Under the pieces are notes generated by a model. That model was not told the origin of the DNA and did no database searches. It saw only the letters and a program-made list of their open reading frames with translations. Positions 41,147-54,689 of a stretch of 64,000 bases of DNA are shown here, piece by piece (within the stretch, counting starts at the first letter, position 1; the number at the start of each line of letters is the position of its first letter). This DNA comes from Saccoglossus kowalevskii (taxonomy: Eukaryota > Hemichordata > Enteropneusta > Harrimaniidae): the NCBI RefSeq assembly GCF_000003605.2, contig NW_003158724.1:1330336-1394335 (forward strand). The letters run 5' to 3'. Made by a program: the position numbers and the translations under genes.

Positions 41147-41225
41147 CGAGGGGTATCTGTTACAGATAATCTGTAAATGGTACTTTATTGACGATTTACA
41201 GTAATAAATCTGTCATTCCCCGTCG
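41147..41225. repeat. 79 bp imperfect inverted repeat (hairpin)
   Basis: The base of the stem pairs CGAGGGG (from 41147) with CCCCGTCG (41218-41225). The middle pairs ACAGAT with ATCTGT, and the top pairs CTGTAAAT (41171-41178) with ATTTACAG (41194-41201) around a 15-base loop. The segments are in register with small bulges. Length and shape could fit a small RNA precursor or a miniature transposon. The top-strand segment CTGTAAATGGTACTTTATTG loosely resembles the end of the right-edge element (CTGTAAAATACTTTATTTTT), which favours a decayed relative of that family. Confidence 0.55.
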
Positions 41226-44200
41226 TATAGATACTTGTATCACTCCTTAAAAACAGCATTGTCACATTCGAACTTGCAGGAGATGGCGGATCCCTTTGAA
41301 TTACATTTTAACACGTATAAACATTGATACTGCCGCATGTCATTTGCTCGTAAACAAGTTTTAGGAAACAGTGCATCATGAATAATTTATATAATCGTAG
41401 CTGACCACAGCCATGATCAATTTATCGAACAGTTTCAAACTCAATAACAATAATACATCATTATGAATTCTATGTATATAGATATCATACCACAGTATGC
41501 CTGTCTGTCTTGTGTAGAATGCGAATAATGTACAGAAAATTATTTGCCAAGCTCCCGTATGTTGGCTTAAATTGATTCAGAATTAGACTAAATGTCAAAT
41601 ATTGAGGCACTGAATGGATTGTTGCGGTCAGAGACAACTCAATGAAAGACGTGACTTTGCCACAAATTAACGCTTAAAGAAAACAAATAGATAATTGGCG
41701 TTTATACACGTGTGAAGTAGTACACAAAAGAGAGACGCTGCGATGGAACAGAGCTCGTTATGTATCTCATAATTTGACCAGATACCTTAAACACTGTAAA
41801 GCAGTGACCGTTGCCACAACTATTTAAATAACCTGAAATAGAGAATCTTTCCTAGGCACAAAAATGCAAAAAAACAACGGGTAGCAGCTTAGAGAATACG
41901 TCACAACCTTGCAGAATATTAGAAATGTGTACTCCGCTGATTTCTGCATAGTGACTATTATAAATGATACAATATAACTACTGACAAACCATGCGTGTCC
42001 CATAGAGTTCTCCATGGAGCGGTTTAATATTCCAGTCTCGTAATAGAGGAATCACTACCGAATATGACTTGATACTCATAGAATAATGGGTTGCAACTAT
42101 ACTTGTTGTTTCGCCGAAAAAAGATGGTTGTCTCTGCATAAGCCAAGACAATCGACACTGAATTTCGTCCGCATATCTATGTACAAGGGTCAACGTACTG
42201 TTTTATTATATGAAGTTGAAGACAAGTGCGTAAGACATATCATGACCCAAATATTGTTGATGCTAAGATGCCCAGATAGTTTGTATGTGAGTATGTGGAT
42301 GGGCCATAAAAAGAAACGCATATCGTTGTGATTACCCAGAATGCCCCATTAACCGATAAACACAATATGTACCCACAATTTTTCACTAATATGCGTGTTG
42401 TCTTCACTGAATAACTTTAAATATATACATTATAGCACTGATGATAGTGAGGATGTGAAATGCCATAAACATGGAATCGAAAGTTGTTGTTTTTATGGTC
42501 CAGTGAAAAACCAGACCATTGCGGATGCAAGAAAAACTGGTTTTGTAGTTGTGCTATGTTAGCGATATCATTGGGAAATAATTACTAAAATATTTTTGGG
42601 CGCCCTAGGGTTGATATATATCTGAATACGAAAGCGTACAAATAATTAAATAGTTCATCAAACGAATTAAAAGAACAATTCACAATTTGCTCCCGAACAC
42701 ATTCTTTGCATCATGTTTCTAAGACAATTGGTAAAATCACTGTCTATCATTATTATTTGGGTGACACATTCATATTACTGGATGTGGATTATAAAGTGAT
42801 ACCGACACACACGATGCAAATAATGCAAGTTTGCATGTACATTTCGCGTATGTTATGGATATGTCATGAATGATAAGAAACAGTTCAATCGTTATTAGGG
42901 GCTGAATGTTTATAAATAGCGCAAATTCCAGAGAGGTTAATTTATAATAAGGCATTAGTTATTGCTGGAAAATAGTTACAGATGCAGTTTCACAAAAATA
43001 TTTGTGAGATATGACGCGATTGTCTGTCACCACACATTTAAAACAAATATCAAATTTACTTAGTCAATCTTAAGGTTATCCTTTGTATTTCCTAGTGTAC
43101 TATGATAATTATTTAAAATTTCTTGCCCAACCCTGTACGATTGGGCACTCACTGTTGTTACTTTGCTGACATTTGGGCTCATACCACTAATTGAATTTCC
43201 ATAGACGACAATGTTAACATATGACGAGATTGCTATATGAAAATGATGAAGAAAGTTGAAAATATGGCTCAAAAATGGGAAGTCAACATGCAGTAATCAA
43301 CCATATGAAAAAAACTAGCATGCTGGCCAGCTCAAACTCTTCAAATCTCAGGTAAACAAGACACACCTACTGTATTTGGATTGCACCTAGAAAAATCACT
43401 GGAAAAACACAAAGATTAGAACATCCAAACACACACAGAATAAACCCACAGGTACACAGCCGCTAAGTAGTAAACAAAAAAACACCTTTGACTCAGGTGA
43501 TTACGCCCTCAAACAGGGAGCACCTGAGAAAAAAAATTGTCATTTGTTTTTGCAAGGCATTTAAATTAATGGCTACGAGCAGCCATTGGTTGATTAGTGG
43601 CATGAGACCATTTACGTCCATGACTAGTCATCGGCAGCCATGTTTGTAACCATGTCCAGGTTACGTCACATACGAAGTGTTTATCAAAACACGTTGATAC
43701 TAGAATAACAGAGATGGTGATTTTTTTTTTTTTAAATTTTAGAACTAAAGGTGAATAATCTGTAATCGATATTGCAATATACATAAAGTAAACAAAAAAT
43801 ACAATTCACAATATACGCTTTCTTTCATTCACAAGAACTATAAATAAAATAACTAGCACATTTGAGAAAATATAACCATGAAACACGGGATTAAAAGTAT
43901 CTCGACGTGATCGTTCTTGTCCTTTAACTATTTTCCCGGCATGGCAATAGTCAGCGCCTACGTGTCTGGAAAAGACAGTCTCGGTGTCTATGCATTCATT
44001 GTGTATTGACAAGTAACCGTCAGTATGCCATCACTTGGCAAATGCAGTTAGTCATTGAATACCCCACATATAACTCCTAATCCTTGTTGAATGCCAATAC
44101 AAGACTCTTGTGATATACTTCTCCGCATTGATGCTTTCCATTGAAAAGTCGACTGTTTCCCGCGGACAGGTGATACTATTCCGCACGCCATGTGGCTAAC

Positions 44201-47200
44201 TTCGATCCAATACATAAGAATAATACACAAGTTGCGAAATTCTCAAGAGTGCATGAGATTTTAATATTGTGTATTGTAAAAAAAGAATCCGCAGATTTAA
44301 GAGATCAGCGCGGTTTCCCAGCAACGTTCATTGCATCCTCGCCTGGTTCCCTTTACGAAGCTGATGGCCTCTCGAGAGGTTTCTTATGTTAGTCACGTGT
44401 TCATACGACCACTTCCTTTACAGTCAATATAATAGCAGTGCAACCAAAATAGTTCACGTTTTAAACATAACCTTCACAAGCCAACATTTTAGCACGATAT
44501 GAATGTGACACTTCCACAAAACACTGTTTTTCTGCTAATATAATTATGTTGGTTACTTCGCAGATGCTCAGAGATTACTCAATCGCGCCTATCATATTGT
44601 TGACAGCAGGTGTGAAGAACGTTCACATTGTAAGATAAATAAAATATCAGCGAATCATTAGCCCCCTCAATATTCATCAGTGTCTCCGATACAGTCATAG
44701 CTTACGTCAACACTGCGTCGACATTATAGGTATATTATGTATATATATTCAGTTTTGTAATTTGAAATTCACTCGCGCACACTCCCTGATAGCTGGGGAA
44801 GAGGGGGAATGCTTTAAAAATGGTCTTACCTTGCTTTTGAAATCCGGTACTTGATTCGGCTTCACATCTACGTTATTTCCAATTCTAAAGTCTCTAATTT
44901 AGTCCACGGTTCTATTCCGTCGAATCACAATTACTATGTCCCACGATTTAGCGATATAATCAATGGAATCGACATTCCATGACGCTGTTTGCTCAGTATA
45001 TTCCTTCAATTAACTATGAAGTTAATTAAACGATGACAATCTGTACATGGGAGTAAAACAGATTATTGCGTTAGTCTACCCACATATGTACTTTCCAATT
45101 GACTACATATGGCGGTGCGTGCCTAACATAATACATAGAAGACAAACGTCCTGGAAAACATCTTGCGGATATTTCCTAATATGAACTTTGCACCCGATTG
45201 TGTCACTGTATCGCGCATGGCTGTCGCGCTAGCGTTGTCGACTACAGTGTTACAGGAAACGCACTTAGCCTTGTTCCGACATTGCCTTATAATTCAAGAA
45301 CTCGGTTCCAAAGCTGTCGCTTGTAGCATACTAAGTATTCGTGTGCACGGTTAGGAAGTCATCATGATCGAATCATTCTTTGATGTGTGTATTTATTAGA
45401 GACTGGCGTGATAGACAACGAACAATTAACTGTAATCCGATGCTGATGGAGCAGGATATCATGACCGACGAGCTAGACGATCTCAATACTTTTGAGAATC
45501 TTAGCATTAAAAACTATTACGCGTTGTAAAATTGGAACCAGGTTTACATTGAGTTTGTCTAGTATTTATCGGTTGTTTCAGCTGGTTTTATTTTTTTTTA
45601 TTAATGAAATAAACAAGAAAGACTTTAATTCGAATATCGGCAGTGTCAACGGTCCGTAAAACACAGCAAACACAATAAAGCTTCCTATGATGGTATAACA
45701 AAAGTGACTTGGCGATATATTGATTGCAGAGTGCACAAAGTAGGACACTTCGCGAATAGCAAAACTATATACTATGCATCAGTTACCCACCACGTGTGAT
45801 GGTAATGTGTAAATTGTGTACTGTTTCTTATATCACTGAACAAGCACATTCACACGCACTCAATTAATAGCAGGATTATTTTATAAGTACTTGCCCTATC
45901 AATAAAACCGCCATTACTAAACTACTAAATTACTAAATTTATTTTAACAATTATTTTGAAATAAAAAAATATATATAATAATAATAAGTATTTTATATGT
46001 AATTTGTATATTTGTGGTAATAAATGAATACAAATGGTATAAAACGTTATGTTTAGATTACGTAAGTAAAAGAACACCTATTGTCAGCTAAAAAATAAAT
46101 TATATACAAGAAAAATATTAGAAGATCTTGTTATATTTGAAATAAAAATGAACAAGAACGCTGAGGTGATCAGTTATTATTTTTATTTCTCATTTGATAC
46201 TGCATGTGCTGTATTGCATAAATGTAACACAAAATACATACATGTTCTTTAAAAGTGTGACAATACTTTGACAGGAAAATGTTTTCAGAAAGTCAGAAAG
46301 TGTTAGCAGACAAATTATTCACGATTAAAACCAACTTTTTGGTCCACTACACTATTTAAATAACAATTTTTAGGATAGATATAAGCATTATTAATTGAAC
46401 CAATATAAATTTTGTCATTCCCTAATCAACGATATGTCTCAACCTCTCTCACTATCCTACACATTTTACAAAATGCAACTGTCCAAAAAATAAGTGACAT
46501 GCAGTGCAATCCAGGCACCATAAAATATATCCACAGTGATTACAAATTCCTAGTTCTTGGGAGCCAAGTATTAAATCATTTAATCCCAAACATCTGGACA
46601 GTTTCTTGCATTATACTCAACGGACATTTTCCATACATGTGCCATTTGGACTAAGTTTAGAGTTAGTTGACGACATGTATATAAACACACGCCATTTATT
46701 GCCAAAGCCTTAATCGGTAGGCTAGAGATAGATTAACATGTTCTAAGGTAGTTAGAGAACGACGAAAAACAAAGATTACAAACCAACAACGAAGATCAAC
46801 AACTTGACCGGTCCTTGGCTGAGAGTCTGTTAGTGAGGAACCTCACAAACAACACCAAATTAATAAAACATATATAATGACAATTGAATGTTTGAAACGT
46901 TTCCAATATATACGAGAATGAATGTGACTTTATCGGTGGTCAGATATGTGGTTTAGTGACACATAAGTGTGTCTCAGGCTGGTAACATTGAACAACCATA
47001 TTCAGTGATTCCAAAATAATTCATTGCTCGGATATGACAAATCACAATCGGTATAGATTACATATTTGAATTACCAGTGCGTCTACATCCCTAAAATGAG
47101 TTTTGAGTTAATATTTAGCAGCAAATATTAGAAAAATAGTCAGAAAATACGACGAGATTACGCTGAGAACAAGGGGATCATCTGACTGACTAGACTCCCT

Positions 47201-50200
47201 TCTTTCATCGCGCTTAAAATAGAGTTCCGTATACCTTTGCTACAGGGGATCAGGGGAACTGTGGACGACATGACTGACGGGAAAAATGAAACACTATCTC
47301 AGCGTCAACCAGATCCTGGTTGTTATTTACGTCTAAGGTATGTTGGTAGTTGTTCCAACCCGTGTTTCTAATCAATCACACAGTGCCTATATCACTACAA
47401 ACCTAACATAATTTTGCAGTTATTATAAATAAGTTCCCAAAAGACGGTTTTAATCTATCGACACCAAATTTCCAAAAGAAAAAATAAGCATGTTATTGTT
47501 GTTGGAAACACACACATTTTTCAAATGTCCGCTTATAACATTACGTGTAGGAATGCCTGTTTTCATCAGTATTGTTGCGTGACAACTTAATAACGGTCGT
47601 GTACAACTTCAGTAAAACACTTGCATCAATGCTGTTGTCCGTTATTTGAAATCAGTCAAAATCCTTTCAAAACATCGCGCGCAATGGAACTGCTAAAACC
47701 CAATAGCTGCACAACACTTTTAAAAGATGACCTACAGGTCAAACAAAATAGTTGAAATCTGCAGAGAACATGTAACTGAGGCATGTGACTATTCACATGG
47801 CAACATAGGGTCTATTTATTCCCTGTATTTTTCGAGAAAAAATCCTTTGAGCTTAAAATGTCTCAACGGCTTTAGATACATTTGATTAGCTTACCAGCTA
47901 AGGATTAAGCCTGTATCACTAGTGTGGTCGTACTATTGGCGCGAAGCTGTTTATTTTAAAACAGATACACTCCCGTTTCCAACTCTTCCATTTTAAGTGA
48001 CTCGAAGCCTCCAATCACGAACGTTAAAGATGGTTGAAACACTATCTCCATCGGCAATCCCGGGGGACGATTACCCCTAATAGTACGGAATTTGATTACC
48101 CGGTATTTCTTTGAAGTATTCATGCATTAAGTCTACATTCACGACCGTTCTACCCACTCACAGTCAAGAGCAAACAAACTAGCTTTCAGGCAATTGCAGG
48201 GCTTGTTCTCAGCTTCCAACAATATAGTTGTCGCACTATAAGAATACGCCTACAAAGTCAGGATTTATACTCACGGCATTTTCAATTCGTCCTCACCCAT
48301 ATACGAAATGTTTCGGGATTTCGTTGTCATGAGTCGATACTTCTCAGATTACCACCAAGAAACAAAGATACCTACAATAAGGCCACGGAAATCGTCGTTA
48401 CATCAAGCTAAACGGGGAAAGGTTACGGAGAAGATATGGTGACAATTCCAGTCAATAACCTAGTAATATAACCAGCTAGATGAATTAGATTACAGTAATC
48501 CCTTAAGTGAATTATATTCATGGCAGCGTGAATTGAAGGAAACACCGAAAAGTTAAGGTTGCCTTAGATATCCGCTAATACCGAGAATCTGGATAGATTT
48601 CCTACGCGTTGTTTGTAGTTGATTAAGAACTTCAATGCTTCATATCCATCAACGTCGTAGAGTGTTTCCATAAACACATATTGAACTCGACAAAGATAAA
48701 CCTCATACACTGCGGAGTAATCTAAGAAGGTGGTACACAGTCTGAAGCCGTTGACCAATGATACGATCGAGGTTAAGGCGACATGTTGACAATAATGTAC
48801 AAAATGTACGGGTTACGCAAGAAAAAAGGTTATTGGAAAAAGGGTAATATTCATTATAGAATATCCAATTTTCCACACTTTACCTAGATACCTGACGGCA
48901 GAGATTTGAACCACGCATGCTCATTCTGATTTGGTTAGTAGTATATTCACATCCAAAGAGTAACATAACCAAATTTGAATGCTAGGATAATCCAGTTACA
49001 CAGCCCATGTCGCGTAATTGATAGAAAGGTGAAGAAAACATTTGTGGCATGATGGAAAGCCCACATTTCCGTATTATCTACGTGTTAAAGTCCGGATGTT
49101 GTATTTCACTTACATCCGATTTACAACAGGCAGCAATCATGGGCAATGAAAGTAAAAAAACGAGAAAAAATAATAAGAATTTCTATGTAGGTTTTATGTT
49201 CAGTGCCACGACGGGAACTTGTCGAAACGCTGTATGGTTTACTCGGCTTTTAATCAAGCGTGTGCGGCTGGCAGATCAATAGGCATTTCCTGTTTAAAAC
49301 ACTCACTTTCGCGCAAATGTAAAACATATGAAAGATGGAAATGCAAAGCGAAGGTGACTCGAGGTCGCCAGCACATTACATGGCATTCCATGTATGTTTC
49401 ATTCCCATCGGGTCAAACGTGACGTCATTCCCTGGTGACCTCATCGGTAAATGTACGTTTTTTTGTGCACGTTATCTGATTACAGTTGGAAGATAAAACG
49501 AGATGACTGATATTTGCCTGCAACGTGTGACTGACTATCTTTTTAACTGCGGCTTTGTCGTCGCAATTTTTTCTCGTTTAATAAATCACACACTTATCAA
49601 TAAAAAAAAGTGTGATTTTCTGTTTAAATTGAGGTTAAGTTGCAAATTACTAATAATTCATATACTGTTCATATACAAACATCGCGATAATTTGGAAGCA
49701 TGACGAGAATATTGTTGAATCCAATTCGTATTTTTAACACATAGATCCCATGCGGTCTAGAGACGACGCATGAGAATATATTCCATATTGACACTGAAGT
49801 CGAACACGCGCTGCGTGACTACCTTGGAGCTTCAACCTAATGTAGTATGTTGCGCATTATATCTTGTTAATATGTTAATCTTTTATGCTTAACCTGCTGT
49901 TAAATTACATATTAAAGAAAAAATCCAGACTGAGTTTAAAAAAAAAAAAACAGAACCATAACGTTACTACAATAATGGCGTTCCATATGTGTCTCGATGC
50001 AATCCATCATAAAAACAATGAAATAAATAATTGCCTATAAACCGACTCTATGCTTTGTTGTTACTAGCATTCACGTTGAGTACATAATACCGATCTGATA
50101 CAATACAATATCAATACAATATCATCGGTTTATACGTAATTGCTGTTGCTTCAGATAATGAATGTCACATAGGTTAATTATATTAATGATAATGTATTGC

Positions 50201-51342
50201 TTTCATAGAAAGTTCAATCAGCGACGATAACTATGTTTTTCCGTTGACGCGGATAGCAACGCCGAAATTAATTGCAGTTTGCTGTTATTTAAATGAGGAT
50301 GAATTGATAGATGAACAGAACTGGTTTACAATGATTATAATGATATAGAGGAAGACTGTTTAAATATGATACCTTCTCGTAGAAATTCCCTAATTGATTG
50401 TTATTATGAGCACACTATATAGTTAGTACAATTTAATAATATAAGCGTAATGAGACCAACTATCCATATAAAACTACATGTCTGTGAAAGGCCCAAAATT
50501 ATTTCAACGTATTTTACTAACACGGATAACGAAGAAAGCTTAGAAAGAACTTCCGTGTGCTGTGAATATTGAAAGCATGAAGTATATATGGGGAATATTC
50601 AATTTTTTTTATAAAATAAGACTTTTAGTATATTAAACAAGAAGCCTTCGAGATGCAGAATGTGAATGCAAAGTGTTCCTCAGAATTTAATTGTTATTAC
50701 AAACTAAAAATATAATTGTAACAAGGGGGAAAATATTGTATCACAAGTTCAATCAAATAATTATAATTACGTATACGAGATTGAAGAAGTGTTATTCGTC
50801 GGATTGGTGGGTATATCTAGAGAACGTCTCTATCTCATTTCTATTATGTCAATGCTAACACAGTGAGTGTACAAAAACAGAGGTAATATAGCAAGCCGTA
50901 GCCGCATCTACACGTTACAACAAGTAACCCGTTAATGTGGTACTGTACAGCACGTCCGAACTCCACATGTCGGCTAGATATAAAACACGTATCATTGCAC
51001 TATATTTGACAAATGATATGCTCAAGTCAATCAAATATCCACTTTTGTAAACGAGGTCAAAAGATCTGACATTTTTGAATTAAATAAGTTGAAAGTGTTG
51101 ATCGTTTCTTACTGACGACTGAAATGCCAACCGGATTAGATTTAACATTTTCAGGCTTTGAATTCCACCCCACTTCTTCTGTTATTAGCTGGTGATAGAT
51201 TGTACAATCCCCAGAACATTATGTATAAATGCAAGTATAATGTGACGATTAATTACTATAGAAAGTTGTATACACCATCTGCAATCTGATACGGCATAGG
51301 CGCTGTGCCAATCACGCCGGCATTTTCTATATAATTGTTGAC

Positions 51343-51433
51343 CTTACCCAGGGGTAAGAGTATAAGATAAACTACCGTTACGGTATCGATACCGCTGTGA
51401 GGTGATAACCTCATCATGAGTAAAAAAACTCAT
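51343..51433. repeat. Cluster of four short hairpins/palindromes
   Basis: Four dyads follow each other within 91 bases: CTTACCC-AG-GGGTAAG (51343-51358), the perfect palindrome CGGTATCGATACCG (51381-51394), GAGGT/ACCTC (51399-51412), and ATGAGT/ACTCAT (51416-51433). Each is short enough to be chance alone, and the clustering is what stands out. No gene, terminator or protein-binding consensus is recognisable. Confidence 0.45.
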
Positions 51434-52857
51434 TCTTTGACAATTGTCCCTGGGGTTATAACTTCATGATGCTTGTTCAGTATCTTCGGTAAATGGATAG
51501 CATTGCCTACACTAAGGCAAATAAATGATAGTCTTCCAGGTCACTTAGGGACAGCTATATGATACATATCGTAGTCTCATTTCTCAGTTAACGTAACGTG
51601 ATTCAGTAAATAGTCACCGGTAGCAGTGGGTGATATATCTAGCAGCAGCCATCGTGTGCGGCTAGAAAATGTTTTGATAACTGTCTCAGACGTCGAAATG
51701 TTCAGGTTTAATATCTCCCTAGAAACTGGTTAAGTGCATTAGAAAACTAATTTATGTTATTGGCCTATAAACATAGCTATACAATTTCCACAGAGTACCC
51801 ACTCTGTAGAAATTAGCAATTCTTACAACGAACTTCCATCAAACAAAGTATAAACACCATATTCAGTTTCTTATTCCTCCTATTCCCGCCTAAGCATACG
51901 TGAATGACGAAGAAGGACGATTTTATTAACATACTCGTATTTAAGCTTTACAGCGCATATGTTAAGAGTTGTTGTAATGCTCCGGCCTTCCGAGACCTAT
52001 TCTTCTCGAAAACTGCAGGTCTGTATAACTTTGGAGGGGATATATGGATATTCATCTTTCTGAATGTGATATTTATTTATCGAGGCTTGTTATTTTTGGT
52101 CTTATGTCATAGTCTTCACATGCTTTATCCTTCTTAATACCACTATAATAATTACTGACATATTGAATGATAACAGTAAATTATTACCATACGAACCCAC
52201 TGATATAAAACTATTCCCTGAAATAACAACCTGAAAATTAGAATTCGTAAAGTAAGATTCGTCAGTGGTCGAGGGAAATGAATACTTAAAACAAAAACAC
52301 ATTTATAATCAATATCTAACCATACATCAACGTCAAGTTAAATTAGTATCATCAAAGTATCTTATAAATCTGTCGGAAGATGGAATGGTGTTATGAATTA
52401 TGTTTAGACAGAGACAGATTACGCTCCATACAGTCACACTGACAGTTCATATTAATAAGCGTGTCACTTTTATTATTTTTTAATAAAAAGGTAACTATTT
52501 GAAACGTGAAATTGTAGAAATAATTACGGAATAGGATGACTAGGCGCGGAAGTATGTTTCGTTACCGAATCATACGTACTGGTAGTTCGTGCATTGAATA
52601 ATGGTAGTCTTCACATTTAGGAGAGTTGAATGTATCCCTTCGGCGATATCCCGATTATAATAGGAACACCTGCTAGTTCTCATAGGAATTGCGAATAAAT
52701 AAGTGATTTGTGAACGCTTTGTCTAATATAGCGCTACATATAATATAGCTTCGTCTAGGCTCGATAGTTGCATCATTTGTCACTGAACGGATTATACGCG
52801 CTCAGCTCCGGGCCCTTGTAGCGATGTTTATCAATCGTGTGTGGTATGGGTGGATTT

Positions 52858-52888
52858 TGATATCACCTACCCGCTGGGGTTGATATCA
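52858..52888. repeat. 31 bp hairpin with TGATATCA arms
   Basis: The arms TGATATCA at 52858-52865 and 52881-52888 are themselves palindromic, so they are both direct and inverted repeats. CCC and GGG extend the pairing toward the centre. The arrangement of two identical 8-base palindromes 23 bases apart could be a two-site binding region for a dimeric factor, but no factor is identified. Confidence 0.4.
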
Positions 52889-54689
52889 TGGAGATGATAA
52901 CTAAAATAGAGATTTCACTCTATATGGCAAACCAACGTCATGTTTGGAATGATAAAGTGAATCCCAACCTCATTATAAAACATAAAAAATGAACAGGTCG
53001 TCTATGTGATATTGTTTATATAAATTACTAATTATAATACGAGATAATCAATAACTATTTAGGACAAATAATCGTTTTCGCAGCACTAAATTTCGGCATA
53101 CTATTTCTACCTAAGGATTTGTTACACATCCAAAATGTTTTGAAGTACATCAACCTCTCGATGCAAATTTCGTATCATAGATACTATATTTTTGCTGACG
53201 AACTGTACTGACATTTGAAATGTGTGTCTCACAATGGTAACCCATCTTAGTCATATAAGCACAATTCCAGTGCACATTACCGTTGATGCGCAAGAGAATA
53301 TATGTTCAAAAATGAAAAAAAGGTATAACAGAAATATTAGTCAATACATAAGAAAGCTTGGATATTGAAACCGGAATACACTTATGGAAAAACTCCGAAT
53401 TATAGGTTTTAAGTAATGTGACCGAGCAAGTAAGAATAATACAAAACACAAGCACAAATTGTTAACATCATTCCGCATAATGAGTTGATTATCAGTTTTA
53501 TTGAAGAATTACCAATCATAAGATACATTTCCTACAATCACAGAAAAAGAAAATATCAGGGTCTCAATATCAGTTTGAAGACTTACCCTAAATTCAGGTT
53601 TTTGATTTCCTGTGTTGAAAGAACTGAAATGGTAAAAAAAATTCTGGTGATTTCACAAAAAAACAGATCAATAGTGCCAACCAATTCGATTCTGAATTTG
53701 AATTCAATCAAGGAGACAACTTTTAAACCAGTGGGAAATGCATCTGTCATTATTCTTGCATCAGCCATATTTTTCACACATGTCTAGAAGCTTGTACATT
53801 TAGGACACATCGCAATCGGTCTCGGTCGAGATAAGTATACAGTCCGACGACCACAAAAAGTTGTTAGTGATAACCTTAACATAAGTTACAAGTAATGTAA
53901 TAAAACTCATACTGTGTCCAGAGAACATTCACATAAATGTGTCGACATCACGAATATAGTGATATGTATACGCAGTGTTATCTGTCGGTGAACGTTATAA
54001 TGTGAGCAGGTTTACATCCAACGTAATTGAATTATATTTCTTACGAAGCAATTAGCAAAAGGAAAACAATACCCATGAGTCATCAACATATAATTTTGAA
54101 ATAAAAAAAATGTACATTTATTGAGCAATACAATTTACTCTATATTCTGAGCATTTCCCAAATGAATACGCAATATTCTATTAGCAGTGTGTCGGACTGC
54201 TATGAATTCTCTTGGTGACGCTCGGAAGTGTGAGTTGTTACGATCTATGAACATGAAGGATTGAACACGAATTCCAGGCCTAGTATAACACTTCCTAAAT
54301 GTATGTGCACATCTGCTGCGTCACGTGTCCCAACGCACCTAGCATTCCATTAAATTCAATTATTCATGCGCATTTCATGGTAGACATAGAACTGTCAATT
54401 TACCTGAACGTTGCCGTCAATCCAGACACGATTAAACGGTCATGCTGTAATTTTAGTTGCCAGGAAATGATGTTTCAGCATTGCGTCGTTATTTGCTGAG
54501 CTATAATCAATTGAAACTGCTAGGCCATCCTACTGTTTCGCTCTGTAACTTCCATGTAGCAATATGAGGTATGGATTGAAGATACCCAACTGCATATGCA
54601 ATGTAGCTCACGGCGGGACAAGTGCTACAGGCCAGAGCGTAATTCGACGATATATTTCAAAGGTTCAGTGTTGATATAGGGGTGGGCAG

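Larger units (their letters stand above)
39000..54689. other. Gene-free stretch of about 15.7 kb
   Basis: No frame exceeds 100 codons (53485-53787, +), and I recognise none. Structures worth noting are a perfect odd palindrome TACTAAATAT-A-ATATTTAGTA (39781-39801), a long imperfect hairpin at 41147-41225, AATGGCT/AGCCATT (43568-43587) and ATGACTAGTCAT (43620-43631), AATTAACT/AGTTAATT (45008-45027), and AAATCACAC/GTGTGATTT (49593-49628). Also present are a duplicated 11-mer CAATACAATAT (50101-50122), a hairpin cluster at 51343-51433, and TGATATCA arms at 52858-52888. About 45.90-45.99 kb is very AT-rich with TA and TAA microsatellite character. Confidence 0.55.

Noticed and set aside
48860-48960. 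Minus-strand GTGGTTCAAATCTC resembling a tRNA B box
   Set aside because: The surrounding bases do not form T, anticodon, D or acceptor stems.
20144-49628. Many perfect 6-9 bp stem-loops scattered through the window
   Set aside because: Dozens are expected by chance in 64 kb of AT-rich DNA with loops up to 20 bases, so only the longest or clustered ones were kept.
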